Origin: Opitutus sp.
GTDB lineage: Bacteria > Verrucomicrobiota > Verrucomicrobiia > Opitutales > Opitutaceae
DNA: 64,000 nucleotides
Direction: 5' to 3'
Assembly: GCA_024707325.1 (NCBI GenBank)
Contig: JANPZY010000004.1
Span: forward strand, 496,001 to 560,000
A program made the translations under genes and the position numbers. How positions within the stretch are numbered: position 1 is the first letter of the stretch; the number at the start of each line of letters is the position of its first letter. Of the stretch, positions 29,524 to 38,139 are shown in pieces. A model generated the notes under the pieces. That model did not search any database, was not told the DNA's origin, and was given only the letters and a program-made list of their open reading frames with translations.

Positions 29524-30180
29524 ATGATTCGTTCCCTACTCGCCTTCGCCGTTGTCCTCTCCGCACTCGGCTCCGCCGCCGTCGCGCAGGACAAGGTTCC
29601 GCTCAAAATCGACCTGCCGAAGCCGCTCTTCGTCGGCACGCCGCGTCCGCTGCAGCTCGCCAATCTGGAAAAGCCGCGCAGTGGCCGTCGTCCCGAAATC
29701 ATGGTGCCCGCGGGCACGGTGAACCTGTCGAAGGGTCAGCCCGTCACGAGCAGCGATCCGCTTCCCGTCATCGGCGAACTCACCTACATCACCGATGGCG
29801 ACAAGGCCGGCACCGAAGGCACCTACGTCGAGCTCGGGCCCGGCACGCAATGGGTCCAAGTCGATCTCGGCGACTCCGCCACCGTGGAGGCGATCGTCGT
29901 CTGGCACTTCCACTCGCAAGCCCGCGCTTACCACGACGTCATCGTGCAGGTCTCCGACGACGAGGAGTTCAACTCCGGCGTGAAGACCCTTTATAACAAC
30001 GACGACGACAATTCGTCCGCGCTCGGCGCCGGCAAGGACCCCGCCTACATCGAAACGTTCGAAGGCCGTCTGATCGAGGCCAAGGGCGCAAAAGGTCGCT
30101 ACGTCCGTCTCTACTCCAACGGCAACACGTCTGACGAACTCAACCACTACATCGAGGTTGAAGTCTACGGCCGCAAGTAA
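29524..30180 (+). CDS. Secreted discoidin (F5/8 type C)-like protein
   Basis: 218 residues. The signal peptide (SLLAFAVVLSALGSAAVAQ) is followed by a short linker and a beta-sandwich domain of discoidin type: LTYITDGDKAGTEGTYVELG, QWVQVDLGDSATVEAIVVWHF, DVIVQVSDDEEF and GRYVRLYSNG. Such domains bind carbohydrates. Last gene of the oxidoreductase locus, closed by a terminator at 30204-30232. Probably periplasmic, helping to hold a glycan substrate. The same fold ends the HEAT lipoprotein upstream. Confidence 0.7.
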   Translation: MIRSLLAFAVVLSALGSAAVAQDKVPLKIDLPKPLFVGTPRPLQLANLEKPRSGRRPEIMVPAGTVNLSKGQPVTSSDPLPVIGELTYITDGDKAGTEGTYVELGPGTQWVQVDLGDSATVEAIVVWHFHSQARAYHDVIVQVSDDEEFNSGVKTLYNNDDDNSSALGAGKDPAYIETFEGRLIEAKGAKGRYVRLYSNGNTSDELNHYIEVEVYGRK

Positions 30181-30203
30181 CGCGGTCTTAACTGACTCTC
30201 CCC

Positions 30204-30232
30204 GGCCCGGCCTCACCGCCGGGCCTTTTTCG
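30204..30232 (+). terminator. Rho-independent terminator of the oxidoreductase locus
   Basis: Stem GGCCCGG / CCGGGCC with an 8-nt loop, followed by T5, 25 bp after the stop of the discoidin-like gene. Confidence 0.85.
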
Positions 30233-30324
30233 TGCCCTGCTCCAAGAACGAACGGCAAACGCAGCGCTCGCGGCACCGCCCTCGGAAGATTGTCCCCGTG
30301 GCCTTCCGCGCTCAACTTCTCCTC

Positions 30325-31779
30325 ATGCCCCGTCTCGCCACCCATTGGTTGCCGCTCGTCGTCGTGACGGCGTTGGGCCTGTGGCTGCGGGTTCACGATC
30401 TCGACGTGCGCCCGATGCACGCCGACGAGGCCAACCAAGCCGTCAAAGCCGGCCTGCTTCTCCAAGGTGATGGCTACGCGCTCGACGCGCGCGATCATCA
30501 CGGACCGACGCTCTACTACGCGGCCGTATCCCTGGCGTGGATACGCGACGAGACCACGCTCGCCCAACTGTCCGAGACCACGGTGCGGCTTGTCCCCGCA
30601 CTCTTCGGCACACTCGCGATTCCTCTGCTGTTTCTCCTCCTCACAAGCGCGTGTCCGCCGTCGCCGCGCACCCCGGTTTTTGCCTTGGCCGGTGCCTCAC
30701 TTTTGGCGCTTTCGCCGCCGGCCGTTTACTACAGCCGCTACTTCATTCAGGAGACCCTGCTTCTCACCTTTTTTCTCGGCGCCGTCGTGAGCGCGCAGCG
30801 CTGGCACCGCTCACGGCAGATCGGTTGGGCGATTGCCCCCGGCGTTTGCGTGGGGCTCATGTTGTCCACCAAAGCCAGCGCGCCGCTCTTTCTCGCCGCG
30901 GCCTTGGTCGCCGCGTTCGCTGGCGGTTTTCGTTTTTCCCGCGATCTCACCCGTCCTGCGCTCGCGGCGGGCGCGGCGGCGCTGATCGTGTTCGTCTTGT
31001 TCAACGCATCCTTCGGCGCGAATCGGGGCGGCGTCATCGATGCGTTTCGCGCGTATGGCTTCGGCGCGGCGCGCGCCACGGGTGAGAGCGGGCACGAGAA
31101 GCCTTGGACCTGCTACGCGCAGCTCTTCCTCTGGCAGCGCAACGGTGGGCTCGTTTTTCACCAACTCATTTTCACCTCGCTCGCGCTGGTCGGCATCGCG
31201 ACGGCGTTCCGCCCACGCAACGACTCCACCCCGCTGATTCGCACGACTGTCGTCTATCTCCTGCTCGTTTTCGCGGCGTTCTCGTTCACACCCTACAAGA
31301 CGCCGTGGCATGCGATCCACTTTGTGCCGCCGCTCGCGATTCTCGCTGCGTCCGCGTGCGTGCTGATTCCGCGGTGGTGGTGGGTCGCGCCGATGTTCGG
31401 CGCGATGTGCGCCACGTTGTGGCCGCAAACGCGACTCGTGGCATTTCAGCGTCCGTCCGACGCACGCAATCCCTACGCCTACGTCCACAGCTCGCCCGAC
31501 GTGAAGAAATTTCGCGCGCTCGCCGAGAGCGCCCTCGATGGGCATCCGGAACAACCGATCTTCGTCATCGGTGAGGAATACTGGCCGATTCCGTGGTATC
31601 TGCGGAGCGTGCCCAACGTCGGCTACTGGCCCGAACCACCCGCACAAATCGACGGCGCACTCGTGATCGCCACACAAACCTACGCACCCGCCGTCCGCGA
31701 TCGGCTCCGCGGCAATTATCGCGAACGCATCCTCGGCCTGCGTCCGGGCGTGCTGTGCATCGCCTTCGTTCGCGAATGA
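30325..31779 (+). CDS. Polytopic glycosyltransferase, Agl23/TIGR03663-like (GT39-type fold)
   Basis: About 484 residues, with some ten hydrophobic segments (first: WLPLVVVTALGLWLRV). The first periplasmic loop holds the conserved acidic pair region RPMHADEANQAVKAG and DHHGPTLYYAAV, as in GT-C enzymes that use polyprenyl-phosphate sugars. This matches the family called flippase-activity-associated protein. ATG 30325 was chosen because it places the first helix at the N-terminus; upstream in-frame sequence overlaps the terminator. It is followed by a GT2 enzyme with a 4-nt overlap, the enzyme type that makes polyprenyl-phosphate sugars. Confidence 0.75.
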   Translation: MPRLATHWLPLVVVTALGLWLRVHDLDVRPMHADEANQAVKAGLLLQGDGYALDARDHHGPTLYYAAVSLAWIRDETTLAQLSETTVRLVPALFGTLAIPLLFLLLTSACPPSPRTPVFALAGASLLALSPPAVYYSRYFIQETLLLTFFLGAVVSAQRWHRSRQIGWAIAPGVCVGLMLSTKASAPLFLAAALVAAFAGGFRFSRDLTRPALAAGAAALIVFVLFNASFGANRGGVIDAFRAYGFGAARATGESGHEKPWTCYAQLFLWQRNGGLVFHQLIFTSLALVGIATAFRPRNDSTPLIRTTVVYLLLVFAAFSFTPYKTPWHAIHFVPPLAILAASACVLIPRWWWVAPMFGAMCATLWPQTRLVAFQRPSDARNPYAYVHSSPDVKKFRALAESALDGHPEQPIFVIGEEYWPIPWYLRSVPNVGYWPEPPAQIDGALVIATQTYAPAVRDRLRGNYRERILGLRPGVLCIAFVRE

Positions 31780-32486
31780 CCACCGCGCGTCCGCAGCTTC
31801 ATTCCCTCGTCGTCCCCTTCTACAACGAAGCGGGCAACATTCTCCCGTTGCTCGAACGCGCAGTCGAGGTGCTCACGTCGCTCAACGTGCCGTTCGAGAT
31901 GATCCTCGTGGACGACGGCAGCACCGACGCCACACCAGCCGAACTCGTCACCGCTGCTGCGCGTTGGCGGGAAGCGCGCGTGCTCACCCATCCCCGCAAT
32001 CTCGGACAAGCCGCCGCGCTGCTGGACGGACTCCACGCCGCTCGCGGCGAATTCATTTTCACCATGGATGGTGATGGCCAAAATGATCCGCACGATTTCC
32101 CGCTGCTTCATGCGCCGGTCGCAGCCGATCAGCTCGATCTAGCCTGCGGCTGGCGCGTCGACCGGCACGACTCCGCCGCGCGTCGCATTCTCTCTCGCGT
32201 CGGCAACGCGATCCGCGGCCGCGTGCTCGGCGATCGCCTCCATGACGGCGGCTGCCAGCTCCGCGTGATGCGGCGCGAAATCGTCGGCGTGCTTTTTCCT
32301 GTCGATCTCATGCAATCGTTTTTGCCCGCGATCGCTGCAGCGTCGGGTTTTCGCGTCGGCGAGTTTCCCGTTTCGCATCACCCGCGCATTCGTGGCCGCG
32401 CCAAGTTCGGCTTGCGCCAGCTCTGGTGGCGTCCGTTTGTCGCTCTGCTGCGCGTTCGTCGCGAGCTTCGCTCCCGCCGCCGATGA
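31776..32486 (+). CDS. GT2-family glycosyltransferase, dolichyl/undecaprenyl-phosphate sugar synthase-like
   Basis: 236 residues. The GT-A fold signature is clear: SLVVPFYNEAGNILPLLERA, the nucleotide-sugar Asp motif MILVDDGSTDATPAEL, and the DxD-type metal site IFTMDGDGQNDP. No membrane helices are present in the C-terminal part, so it resembles soluble DPM1-type enzymes. It likely charges a lipid phosphate with a sugar for the polytopic transferase encoded directly upstream. Its start overlaps the upstream stop by ATGA, and its own stop overlaps the apbE start in the same way, which shows a tight operon. Confidence 0.85.
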   Translation: MTTARPQLHSLVVPFYNEAGNILPLLERAVEVLTSLNVPFEMILVDDGSTDATPAELVTAAARWREARVLTHPRNLGQAAALLDGLHAARGEFIFTMDGDGQNDPHDFPLLHAPVAADQLDLACGWRVDRHDSAARRILSRVGNAIRGRVLGDRLHDGGCQLRVMRREIVGVLFPVDLMQSFLPAIAAASGFRVGEFPVSHHPRIRGRAKFGLRQLWWRPFVALLRVRRELRSRRR

Positions 32487-33322
32487 CTTGGGAAACATTT
32501 CACCACGAGGCCATGGCCACGGACTTCGCGATCTACATCGCGGGGCATCCGGCCGACTACGCGCGCCAAGCCGCCACCGCGTGCTGGCGCGAACTCGATC
32601 GGCTCGAAAACGAACTCTCCCGTTTTCTTCCCACGAGTGACATCTCCCGCATCAACCGGCTCGCGCGCGGCGAGACCACCGTGATCGGCGAGGACGTGCT
32701 CCAGTGCCTGATTCTCGCCGCCAATGTCACGATCGCTACGCATCACGCGTTCGATCCGGCTTACGCTTCGCAGCACGCGAGCACTGAGCCCGAGCCTGCG
32801 GTTCCGTTCACGCTCGATCCGGATACGCACACGCTCACTTCACAGGTGCAGAAACTTCATCTCGATCTCGGCGCGATCGGCAAAGGCTACGCGCTCGATG
32901 TCCTCGCCCAGACGCTCGCCGACTGGCAGATCACCACCGCATGTCTGCAAAGCGGCGGCAGCACCGCGCTGATTCTAGATGCGCCCGAAGGTTGGGCCGG
33001 CTGGACGATCGGCGTGGGCGACGACGACAACCGCCGCGAAGTCACGCTCACCCGCGCGGCGCTCAGCGGCTCGGGCGTTGCGGTCAAAGGCCAGCACGTC
33101 CGCGATCCGCGCACGCGACAGGCTGCGCCGCGCCAATCCCGCGTGTGGGCGCTCGCCGAGACTGCCGCGCTCTCCGACGCGCTTTCGACGGCGTTCTTTG
33201 TGCTGAGCGACGACGAAGTGGCTGCGTTCTGCGAGGCGCATCCCGACGTCGGCGCCGCGATCAGCCGCCCGGGAAAACCACTCGCCGTCCACGGTTCGCT
33301 TCATCGCTACCTCGCACCGTAA
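32483..33322 (+). CDS. apbE: FAD:protein FMN transferase (ApbE)
   Basis: Attaches FMN covalently to a threonine or serine of a target flavoprotein. 279 residues, without an obvious lipoprotein signal, so probably cytoplasmic or truncated relative to secreted forms. Family motifs: HHEAMATDFAIYI at the N-terminus, ELDRLENELSRFLPTSDISR, LHLDLGAIGKGYALD, CLQSGGSTALI, and the Mg/FAD-binding C-terminal AALSDALSTAFFVL. The start overlaps the GT2 stop (ATGA). No obvious flavinylation target is encoded in this operon. Confidence 0.85.
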   Translation: MTWETFHHEAMATDFAIYIAGHPADYARQAATACWRELDRLENELSRFLPTSDISRINRLARGETTVIGEDVLQCLILAANVTIATHHAFDPAYASQHASTEPEPAVPFTLDPDTHTLTSQVQKLHLDLGAIGKGYALDVLAQTLADWQITTACLQSGGSTALILDAPEGWAGWTIGVGDDDNRREVTLTRAALSGSGVAVKGQHVRDPRTRQAAPRQSRVWALAETAALSDALSTAFFVLSDDEVAAFCEAHPDVGAAISRPGKPLAVHGSLHRYLAP

Positions 33323-33337
33323 CCTTCCCCGTTCGTC

Positions 33338-33769
33338 ATGAAATCTTCTCGTAGCGACGATCCTTTCCGCGTGCGCAAAGCCCGACCGGAGCATCCGCTC
33401 GTCTGGCTCGCCGAGCCGTTGCGAAACGAACCCACGCTCGAGCTGCGTCCGTGGTTCGGAGGACGCACCATTACGCTCGAAGGGAAACACCACCTTTTCC
33501 TCACCGTGCAGGACGAACCGTGGCAGGGCGTGCTCGTGTGCACGTTTCACGAACATCACGAAAGCCTGCTCGCCGAGTTTCCCTCGCTCGTGAAACACCC
33601 GGTGCTCGGCAAGTGGCTCTATCTTTCCGAAAGCGTTCCCACGTTCGAGCGCGATGCGCAACGGCTGGTCGCCCTCGTCCGCGCCCGCGATCCCCGCATC
33701 GGCATTTTGCCTTCGCCGCGAAAAAAACGTGCGGCGAAGAAACGCATCCGCTTTGGCGACGCTCTTTAG
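33338..33769 (+). CDS. Conserved hypothetical protein, basic C-terminus
   Basis: 143 residues, last of the glycosyltransferase-apbE operon (15 bp after apbE). I do not recognise the family with certainty. The core reads like a small alpha/beta protein (LRPWFGGRTITLEGKHHLFL, then HPVLGKWLYLSES), faintly like TfoX-N or YjbR proteins. The C-terminus is strongly basic (SPRKKRAAKKRIRFGDAL). Its last 20 codons occur again, diverged, at 34991-35053. Its stop codon overlaps by 3 bases the stop of a convergent gene, which lies between the two copies of this tail. Confidence 0.6.
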   Translation: MKSSRSDDPFRVRKARPEHPLVWLAEPLRNEPTLELRPWFGGRTITLEGKHHLFLTVQDEPWQGVLVCTFHEHHESLLAEFPSLVKHPVLGKWLYLSESVPTFERDAQRLVALVRARDPRIGILPSPRKKRAAKKRIRFGDAL

Positions 33770-34899
33770 GTCAGCGTCCATGGGATCGTGGATACGGCGA
33801 TCTGGTCGAGCTGCCACCATTGCAAGGCCCGCACGTAGCTGTGCATGTCGTCGAGCTTACTGAACACATCCACGCTCACGCCGACCATCACCCACACGTT
33901 CTCACCGGCCGCGAACGTCTCTTCCGTTTCCAAGCTGAGCCGATGAACCGTCTGCTCGATGTCGGGCATCACATCGCTTTTGTTGTCTCCGTCAGATTCC
34001 AGTTTGAGCATCACGATCGACTGTCGATGCAACGACTCGCGTGACGGGCGGATCACGCTGCCGAACAGGAAACTGGAGCAGACGAGCACGCCGTTGGAGA
34101 ACCCCCAATTGTCCTCCAGCGAAAGCGTGCCGTGATTGTAGAAATTTCTCAGCTCGGCATCGATCCGGATGCGTCCGTCCCGCGGCACGCGATGCGGCAC
34201 ACCGCACGACACCATCACCTCGGCGCCGTTCAGATACAACAGACCCCAAAGGCCGTCGGAAAACGACGTGTGCTCGTCGTTATCGAACTCGGAGTCGATG
34301 ATGAGCTGTCCCGTTTCCGGCAGGGTAAACGAGCGGTCGGTGACATCAATGTGGTCCTCCGGCCCAAGCACGACGCGCACATCATGCAGCGGAAACGGAG
34401 CACGATAGATCGCTGGTTCCCCCGGCTCATCGGGCGCGAGCACACCGACCGGAAAGCGGAGACGAAGACGCGCGAGCCAGTTGGAAAATTTTTTCGCCGA
34501 AGCCGATTGTGAGCGGCGCACCTCGCGAAAGCGTGGGAGCTCCCGCGCCAACGAGCGCTCCAGTTTGCGGCGCACCGCCTGGCGTCGTGCTTCCCATTCG
34601 GTAGCCTCGCCCGACGAGCGGAGATTCGCGGCCTGCCATTCCGCTTTCGCTTTAGCCACCGACGACGCCAACCGCCGCAAATCTGCTTTCGAGCCGATTC
34701 GCCGCGCCTCACGTGGATTGCTCTTTGAGAATGTGCTCCACTCGGCGTGGAGGTCGGCGGCGCGTTGCAAGCGGAGCGACGCGAGACGCGTCCGGGGAGA
34801 TTCGAACCGGTCCGCGCTCGGCGGTCGGTGGCGGCAGGGATCGGCGTCTTCATAGGGGCAACGAAGTCGGGTTCTGTCGGCCGCGTGAGCCGACTCCAT
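33766..34899 (-). CDS. Unrecognised protein, about 377 residues
   Basis: I do not recognise it. Residues 1-150 are very basic and helical (for example AKAKAEWQAANLRSSGEA and EARRQAVRRKLERSLAREL). Residues about 165-377 look like a beta-rich domain with many acidic turns (VVLGPEDHIDVTDRSFTLPE, LIIDSEFDNDEHTSFSDG, SLEDNWGFSNGVLVCS). No signal peptide or membrane helix. The start is uncertain: ATG 34899 was taken over a TTG at 34923. It converges on the hypothetical gene at left, sharing stop-codon bases, and is bracketed by two copies of that gene's 3' end, which suggests it arrived as an insertion. Confidence 0.55.
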   Translation of the reverse strand: MESAHAADRTRLRCPYEDADPCRHRPPSADRFESPRTRLASLRLQRAADLHAEWSTFSKSNPREARRIGSKADLRRLASSVAKAKAEWQAANLRSSGEATEWEARRQAVRRKLERSLARELPRFREVRRSQSASAKKFSNWLARLRLRFPVGVLAPDEPGEPAIYRAPFPLHDVRVVLGPEDHIDVTDRSFTLPETGQLIIDSEFDNDEHTSFSDGLWGLLYLNGAEVMVSCGVPHRVPRDGRIRIDAELRNFYNHGTLSLEDNWGFSNGVLVCSSFLFGSVIRPSRESLHRQSIVMLKLESDGDNKSDVMPDIEQTVHRLSLETEETFAAGENVWVMVGVSVDVFSKLDDMHSYVRALQWWQLDQIAVSTIPWTLT

Positions 34900-34990
34900 T
34901 GATGTAGCAGAAACTCTCCTCAAGCGGCATCGGGGCGAAAGCGCGTGCTCTGCTCAGCGTAAGCCGCAGTCAATCTTCACGGCCCCACTC

Positions 34991-35053
34991 TGCCTCCGAC
35001 GCGAAAGAAGCGTGCGGCAAAAAAAACGTATCCGTTTGAGCGATACCCTCTAG
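34991..35053 (+). pseudogene. Diverged duplicate of the 3' end of the hypothetical gene at 33338-33769
   Basis: About 63 bp that read, after dropping one A from the A8 run at 35019-35026, as PPTRKKRAAKKRIRLSDTL plus stop. This parallels SPRKKRAAKKRIRFGDAL at the end of the gene 1.3 kb to the left, with roughly three-quarters nucleotide identity. No upstream remainder of the gene is present. It could be the displaced 3' end left by an insertion, or a remnant of a paralogue. Confidence 0.6.
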
Positions 35054-35169
35054 GCCGAAGCCTGAATGCCGCCCGGGCAATCGCCCCGGATCGTCCTCGC
35101 TGGAGGGACCACGCGCCTTGCGGGGATCGCACCGATGGAGCGAACGCACCCACCGGCGTAGATTGGACG

Positions 35170-35784
35170 ATGAAAACCACCGTCCTTCCCTCCTCTCTCG
35201 AAAACACTCTCCACCAACGCTCCGCGATCGCCGCGCTGTCGATCGCGTGCGCATTGCTCGCCACTGGTTGCGGTCCCAAAACCGAAGACTCGAAAACGGC
35301 CGACGCGAACACCTACTCGGAAGCGTCCGAGTCAGGAAACCTCGCCGCCGAGAGCAGCCAGCCCGCCTCGACCGGCAGCGGTTCCGGCGCGGCCGGGAGC
35401 GGCGCGTCCTCGAGCGACTCCATGGTCTCAGCCAACAGCGGCGGCTCCGATGACATGCGCACGATTCCCGAGCCCGATGCAGCCGGCAGCCGCTCCACGC
35501 CTTCGCACTCGTTCGCCCAGACGCCGCCGCAAAATCCGGCGTCGGTCGACAGCGCCGCCGCTCCGTCCGAGCAACGCATCCGCACCGAGTTGCGCGATGG
35601 CGCGCTCGCGATGGACGATTCGCTGCTTCAGCAGATCGACATTCGCGTCAACGATCAGACGGTGATTCTTTCCGGCACCGTTCCGACCGAACAAGTGATT
35701 CAGCAGATCGAGCAGCGCGTGCGCCTCATCGACGGCGTCCAACGGATCGACAACCGCCTCGAGGCCCGCTCGGCCGCCGAATAG
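35170..35784 (+). CDS. BON-domain lipoprotein
   Basis: 204 residues. The lipoprotein signal has a lipobox near residue 34 (ALLATGC). A low-complexity Ser/Ala/Gly linker of about 100 residues follows, with long runs of Ser and Gly. A single BON domain closes the protein (RIRTELRDGALAMDDSLLQQ, INDQTVILSGTV-like strand VNDQTVILSGTV, then IEQRVRLIDGVQRIDNRLE). BON domains are thought to bind phospholipid or to dock at membranes. Probably anchored in the outer or inner membrane leaflet facing the periplasm. It stands alone between the insertion-like gene and the convergent DUF899 gene. Confidence 0.8.
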   Translation: MKTTVLPSSLENTLHQRSAIAALSIACALLATGCGPKTEDSKTADANTYSEASESGNLAAESSQPASTGSGSGAAGSGASSSDSMVSANSGGSDDMRTIPEPDAAGSRSTPSHSFAQTPPQNPASVDSAAAPSEQRIRTELRDGALAMDDSLLQQIDIRVNDQTVILSGTVPTEQVIQQIEQRVRLIDGVQRIDNRLEARSAAE

Positions 35785-35820
35785 CATTCGCCTGTTGCCG
35801 CTCGAGACTGGGAAAGTCGC

Positions 35821-36570
35821 TCAACCGTAGGTTGGCCGTTGCGGCCAGCCTGCGGGCGAGTCTTCCCAGTCTTCCTGCCGCCCATACGGCGTGAGATCGA
35901 GGTAGTTGTAGTGCACGGTGAGGTGATCCTGGCCGCGCGCGTAGACGGAATAGGTGTGATAAACCTCATCGCCGTCGCGCAGAAACACACTCGCGCCCGT
36001 CCAGTCACCATTCAGGTCTTCGGCTTTGAAGCCCGCCGCGATCAACTCCTCCTTCGAGCGGTAGTTGTATTCGATCGGCGCGCGCGACTCGTCGAGCGTC
36101 GCATGGAAATCGTAGTTGAAGTCATTGTCCGCCGACGAAACCCACGGAAACGTCCAGCCGCGTTCCTTTTTGTAGCCTTCGATCGTCTCGATTGGCGCGC
36201 GCGACACGCACGTAAACATGAGATCGCGCTCGGCCAGCGCGGCGCGAACGTGCGGGTTGTTGAAAATCATATCCGCCGCTGCAGAGCAGCCCGGGCAAAA
36301 CCCCCGCTCCTCGTTCCACATGAAGTGGTGGAAGTAAAGTTGCCGACGACCTTGGAAGACTTCGGGAAAGGACACGTCGCCGCCGGGGCCGCGAAACACG
36401 TAGGTCTTGTCGAGTTTCACCATCGGGAGCCGGCGACGTTTCGCCGACAGCGCATCACGCGCGCGCGTGACCGCCTTCTCTTCTGCGAGCAGTTGCTTGC
36501 GAGCGACGAGCCATTCGTCGCGAGACACGATGCGAGGCATCGCCGTCGTGGGAGGAGGAACTGTGTTCAT
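35821..36570 (-). CDS. DUF899 thioredoxin-like protein
   Basis: 249 residues. Family hallmarks are RDEWLVARKQLLAEEKAVTR at the start, RRLPMVKLDKTYVFRGPGG, QLYFHHFMWNEERGFCPGCS (the CxxC-like pair CPGC), FTCVSRAPIETIEGYK and WTFPWVSS. The C-terminal DLTPYGRQEDWEDSP is also typical. Members have a thioredoxin-like fold; their function is unknown. Single gene on the minus strand, with repeat array 3 immediately upstream of its start. Confidence 0.88.
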   Translation of the reverse strand: MNTVPPPTTAMPRIVSRDEWLVARKQLLAEEKAVTRARDALSAKRRRLPMVKLDKTYVFRGPGGDVSFPEVFQGRRQLYFHHFMWNEERGFCPGCSAAADMIFNNPHVRAALAERDLMFTCVSRAPIETIEGYKKERGWTFPWVSSADNDFNYDFHATLDESRAPIEYNYRSKEELIAAGFKAEDLNGDWTGASVFLRDGDEVYHTYSVYARGQDHLTVHYNYLDLTPYGRQEDWEDSPAGWPQRPTYG

Positions 36571-36578
36571 GTGATCAA

Positions 36579-36754
36579 CTCCTCCAACGAACCAGCCGAC
36601 CTCATCCGGACACGGTCCCGAAACATTCCGCCATCAGGCTGGACGCAGTGCGCACCTTGGCTCGACCGTGTCCGCACCTTGGCACGACCCGGTCCGGACC
36701 GTGGCTCGGGTCGTGCCGCACTCTGGTTTGACCCGGTCCGCGCTCGATCCCGAA
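36579..36754. repeat. 22-bp degenerate tandem repeat array 3
   Basis: Eight 22-bp units from 36579 (the first is weak) to 36754, same + strand orientation as array 2. The clearest unit, at 36667, reads CGTGTCCGCAC followed directly by CTTGGCACGAC. It fills the gap between the DUF899 gene start and the terminator of the serine-hydrolase gene. Its last unit resembles the last unit of array 4 at about 19 of 22 positions. Confidence 0.9.
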
Positions 36755-36758
36755 ACAA

Positions 36759-36785
36759 GAAGGCCGCCCTCGGGAGGCGGCCTTC
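36759..36785 (-). terminator. Rho-independent terminator of the serine-hydrolase gene
   Basis: 10-bp stem GAAGGCCGCC / GGCGGCCTTC with a 7-nt loop, followed on the minus strand by TTGTTT. It starts 9 bp after the serine-hydrolase stop; array 3 begins just beyond it. Confidence 0.8.
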
Positions 36786-36793
36786 GTTTTCGC

Positions 36794-38053
36794 TTACTTC
36801 AGCGCTTGGTAGAGCGTGACTTTGAAACGTTGGTTCAGGTTGTTGCCGCCGGTCGGCGTGAGCTGCGTCATGAACACGGCAACCATGCGTTCCTTGGGAT
36901 CGACGAGGTATTGCGGGAAATACGCGCTGCCCCAGCCGTAGGCGCCCTCGCCCACGAGTTCGCCGTAGCGGCCCGGATGATCGTTAACCCAGAAGCCGAG
37001 ACCGAACGACTGCGTGTCCCACTTGAAGAGATTGCCCGTGTGATTCTCGTGCGCGAGCGCCACAGTGCGCGGGCTGAGCAGGCGCACGCCGTCGAGTTCG
37101 CCGCCGTTCAGGAGCATTTGCAGGAAGCGGCCGTAGTCGCCAGCGGTGGAGTAAAGACCGGCGCCGCCGGAGAAGAGTTTGCGCGGGCCGTTGATGAAGT
37201 CGGTGCGCTTGGAGTCTTCTTTGCGGACGAGTTTGCCGTCTTCGTAGCCGTAGACGACGGCGAGGCGGTCCGCCTTCTCGGGCGGGAGATAAAAACCGGT
37301 GTCTTTCATCCCGAGCGGACCGAAAATGCGCTCGGCGAAAAACTGATCGAGCGTCTGACCGGAAATCACTTCGACGAGATAGCCGAGCACGTCGGTGCCG
37401 TAGCCGTAGTCGAACGCTTCGCCGGGCTGATTCGCGAGCGGCAGCGTGGCGAGACGCTTCACGGCGTCGCCGATCGTCTCGTCGCGATGCATCAGATACC
37501 AGCCGTAGAGATTGGCCTTCTTGTAGTCGTCGATCGCGAGGAAATCGCCATAGGTCAGGCCCGCGGTGTGCGTCAGCAGATCGCGGATCGTGATCTGGCG
37601 TTTGGCGGGCACGGTGACGTATTTTACATCGGACGGCGAACCGGGCGGAGGCGGCACGGCGACAACCGAGCGCGAGAACTCGGGAATGAATTTCGCGACG
37701 GGATCGTTGAGAAGGAAGTGGCCCTCTTCGTAGAGCATGAGCGCGGCGACCGTCGTCACCGCTTTGCTCATCGAGGCGATGCGGAAGATCGTATCTGTCT
37801 TCATCGCCACGCCGTTTTCAATGTCCTGCGGGCCGTAGGCCTTGAACACCGCATCCTGTCCATCGCGCTTCACGAGCATCACCGCGCCGGCGAGTCGACC
37901 GGCCTCGATCTCCGTCTCGATCACGCGATCGAGACGCTTCAGGCGCTGCGCGTCGAAGCCGAGCGCGGTGGGATCGGCGGCGAGCGCCGAAAAGCTAAGC
38001 GTGAGGGCAGCCACAGTCGCAACCGCGGCCCGAATGAGGGGGATAGGACGCAT
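36794..38053 (-). CDS. Exported serine hydrolase, class C beta-lactamase-like (EstB type)
   Basis: About 419 residues. A signal peptide (LIRAAVATVAALTLSFSALA) is followed by the beta-lactamase fold of the DD-peptidase/esterase group. The SxxK catalytic motif is RIASMSKAVTTVAAL near residue 80, and the YxN-like second motif is EAFDYGYGTDVLGYL. Other family phrases are RQITIRDLLTHTAGLTYG and KMDTGFY-like LGMKDTGFYLP. Related enzymes are esterases or D-aminopeptidases more often than true beta-lactamases. ATG 38053 places the signal peptide at the N-terminus; the longer frame to 38140 overlaps the divergent gene. Confidence 0.85.
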   Translation of the reverse strand: MRPIPLIRAAVATVAALTLSFSALAADPTALGFDAQRLKRLDRVIETEIEAGRLAGAVMLVKRDGQDAVFKAYGPQDIENGVAMKTDTIFRIASMSKAVTTVAALMLYEEGHFLLNDPVAKFIPEFSRSVVAVPPPPGSPSDVKYVTVPAKRQITIRDLLTHTAGLTYGDFLAIDDYKKANLYGWYLMHRDETIGDAVKRLATLPLANQPGEAFDYGYGTDVLGYLVEVISGQTLDQFFAERIFGPLGMKDTGFYLPPEKADRLAVVYGYEDGKLVRKEDSKRTDFINGPRKLFSGGAGLYSTAGDYGRFLQMLLNGGELDGVRLLSPRTVALAHENHTGNLFKWDTQSFGLGFWVNDHPGRYGELVGEGAYGWGSAYFPQYLVDPKERMVAVFMTQLTPTGGNNLNQRFKVTLYQALK

Positions 38054-38139
38054 GGCGAAATCGTGCACGGCAGACGGGGTGCTGAAAATCCCGAACTGCG
38101 GGCTTTTGCAACAACGCCGAGCCCATAACGTGGTCCTCA

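Noticed and set aside
36794-38053. The serine hydrolase as an antibiotic-resistance beta-lactamase
   Set aside because: It has the SxxK motif but the surrounding phrases match esterase/peptidase-like members; nothing shows beta-lactam hydrolysis.
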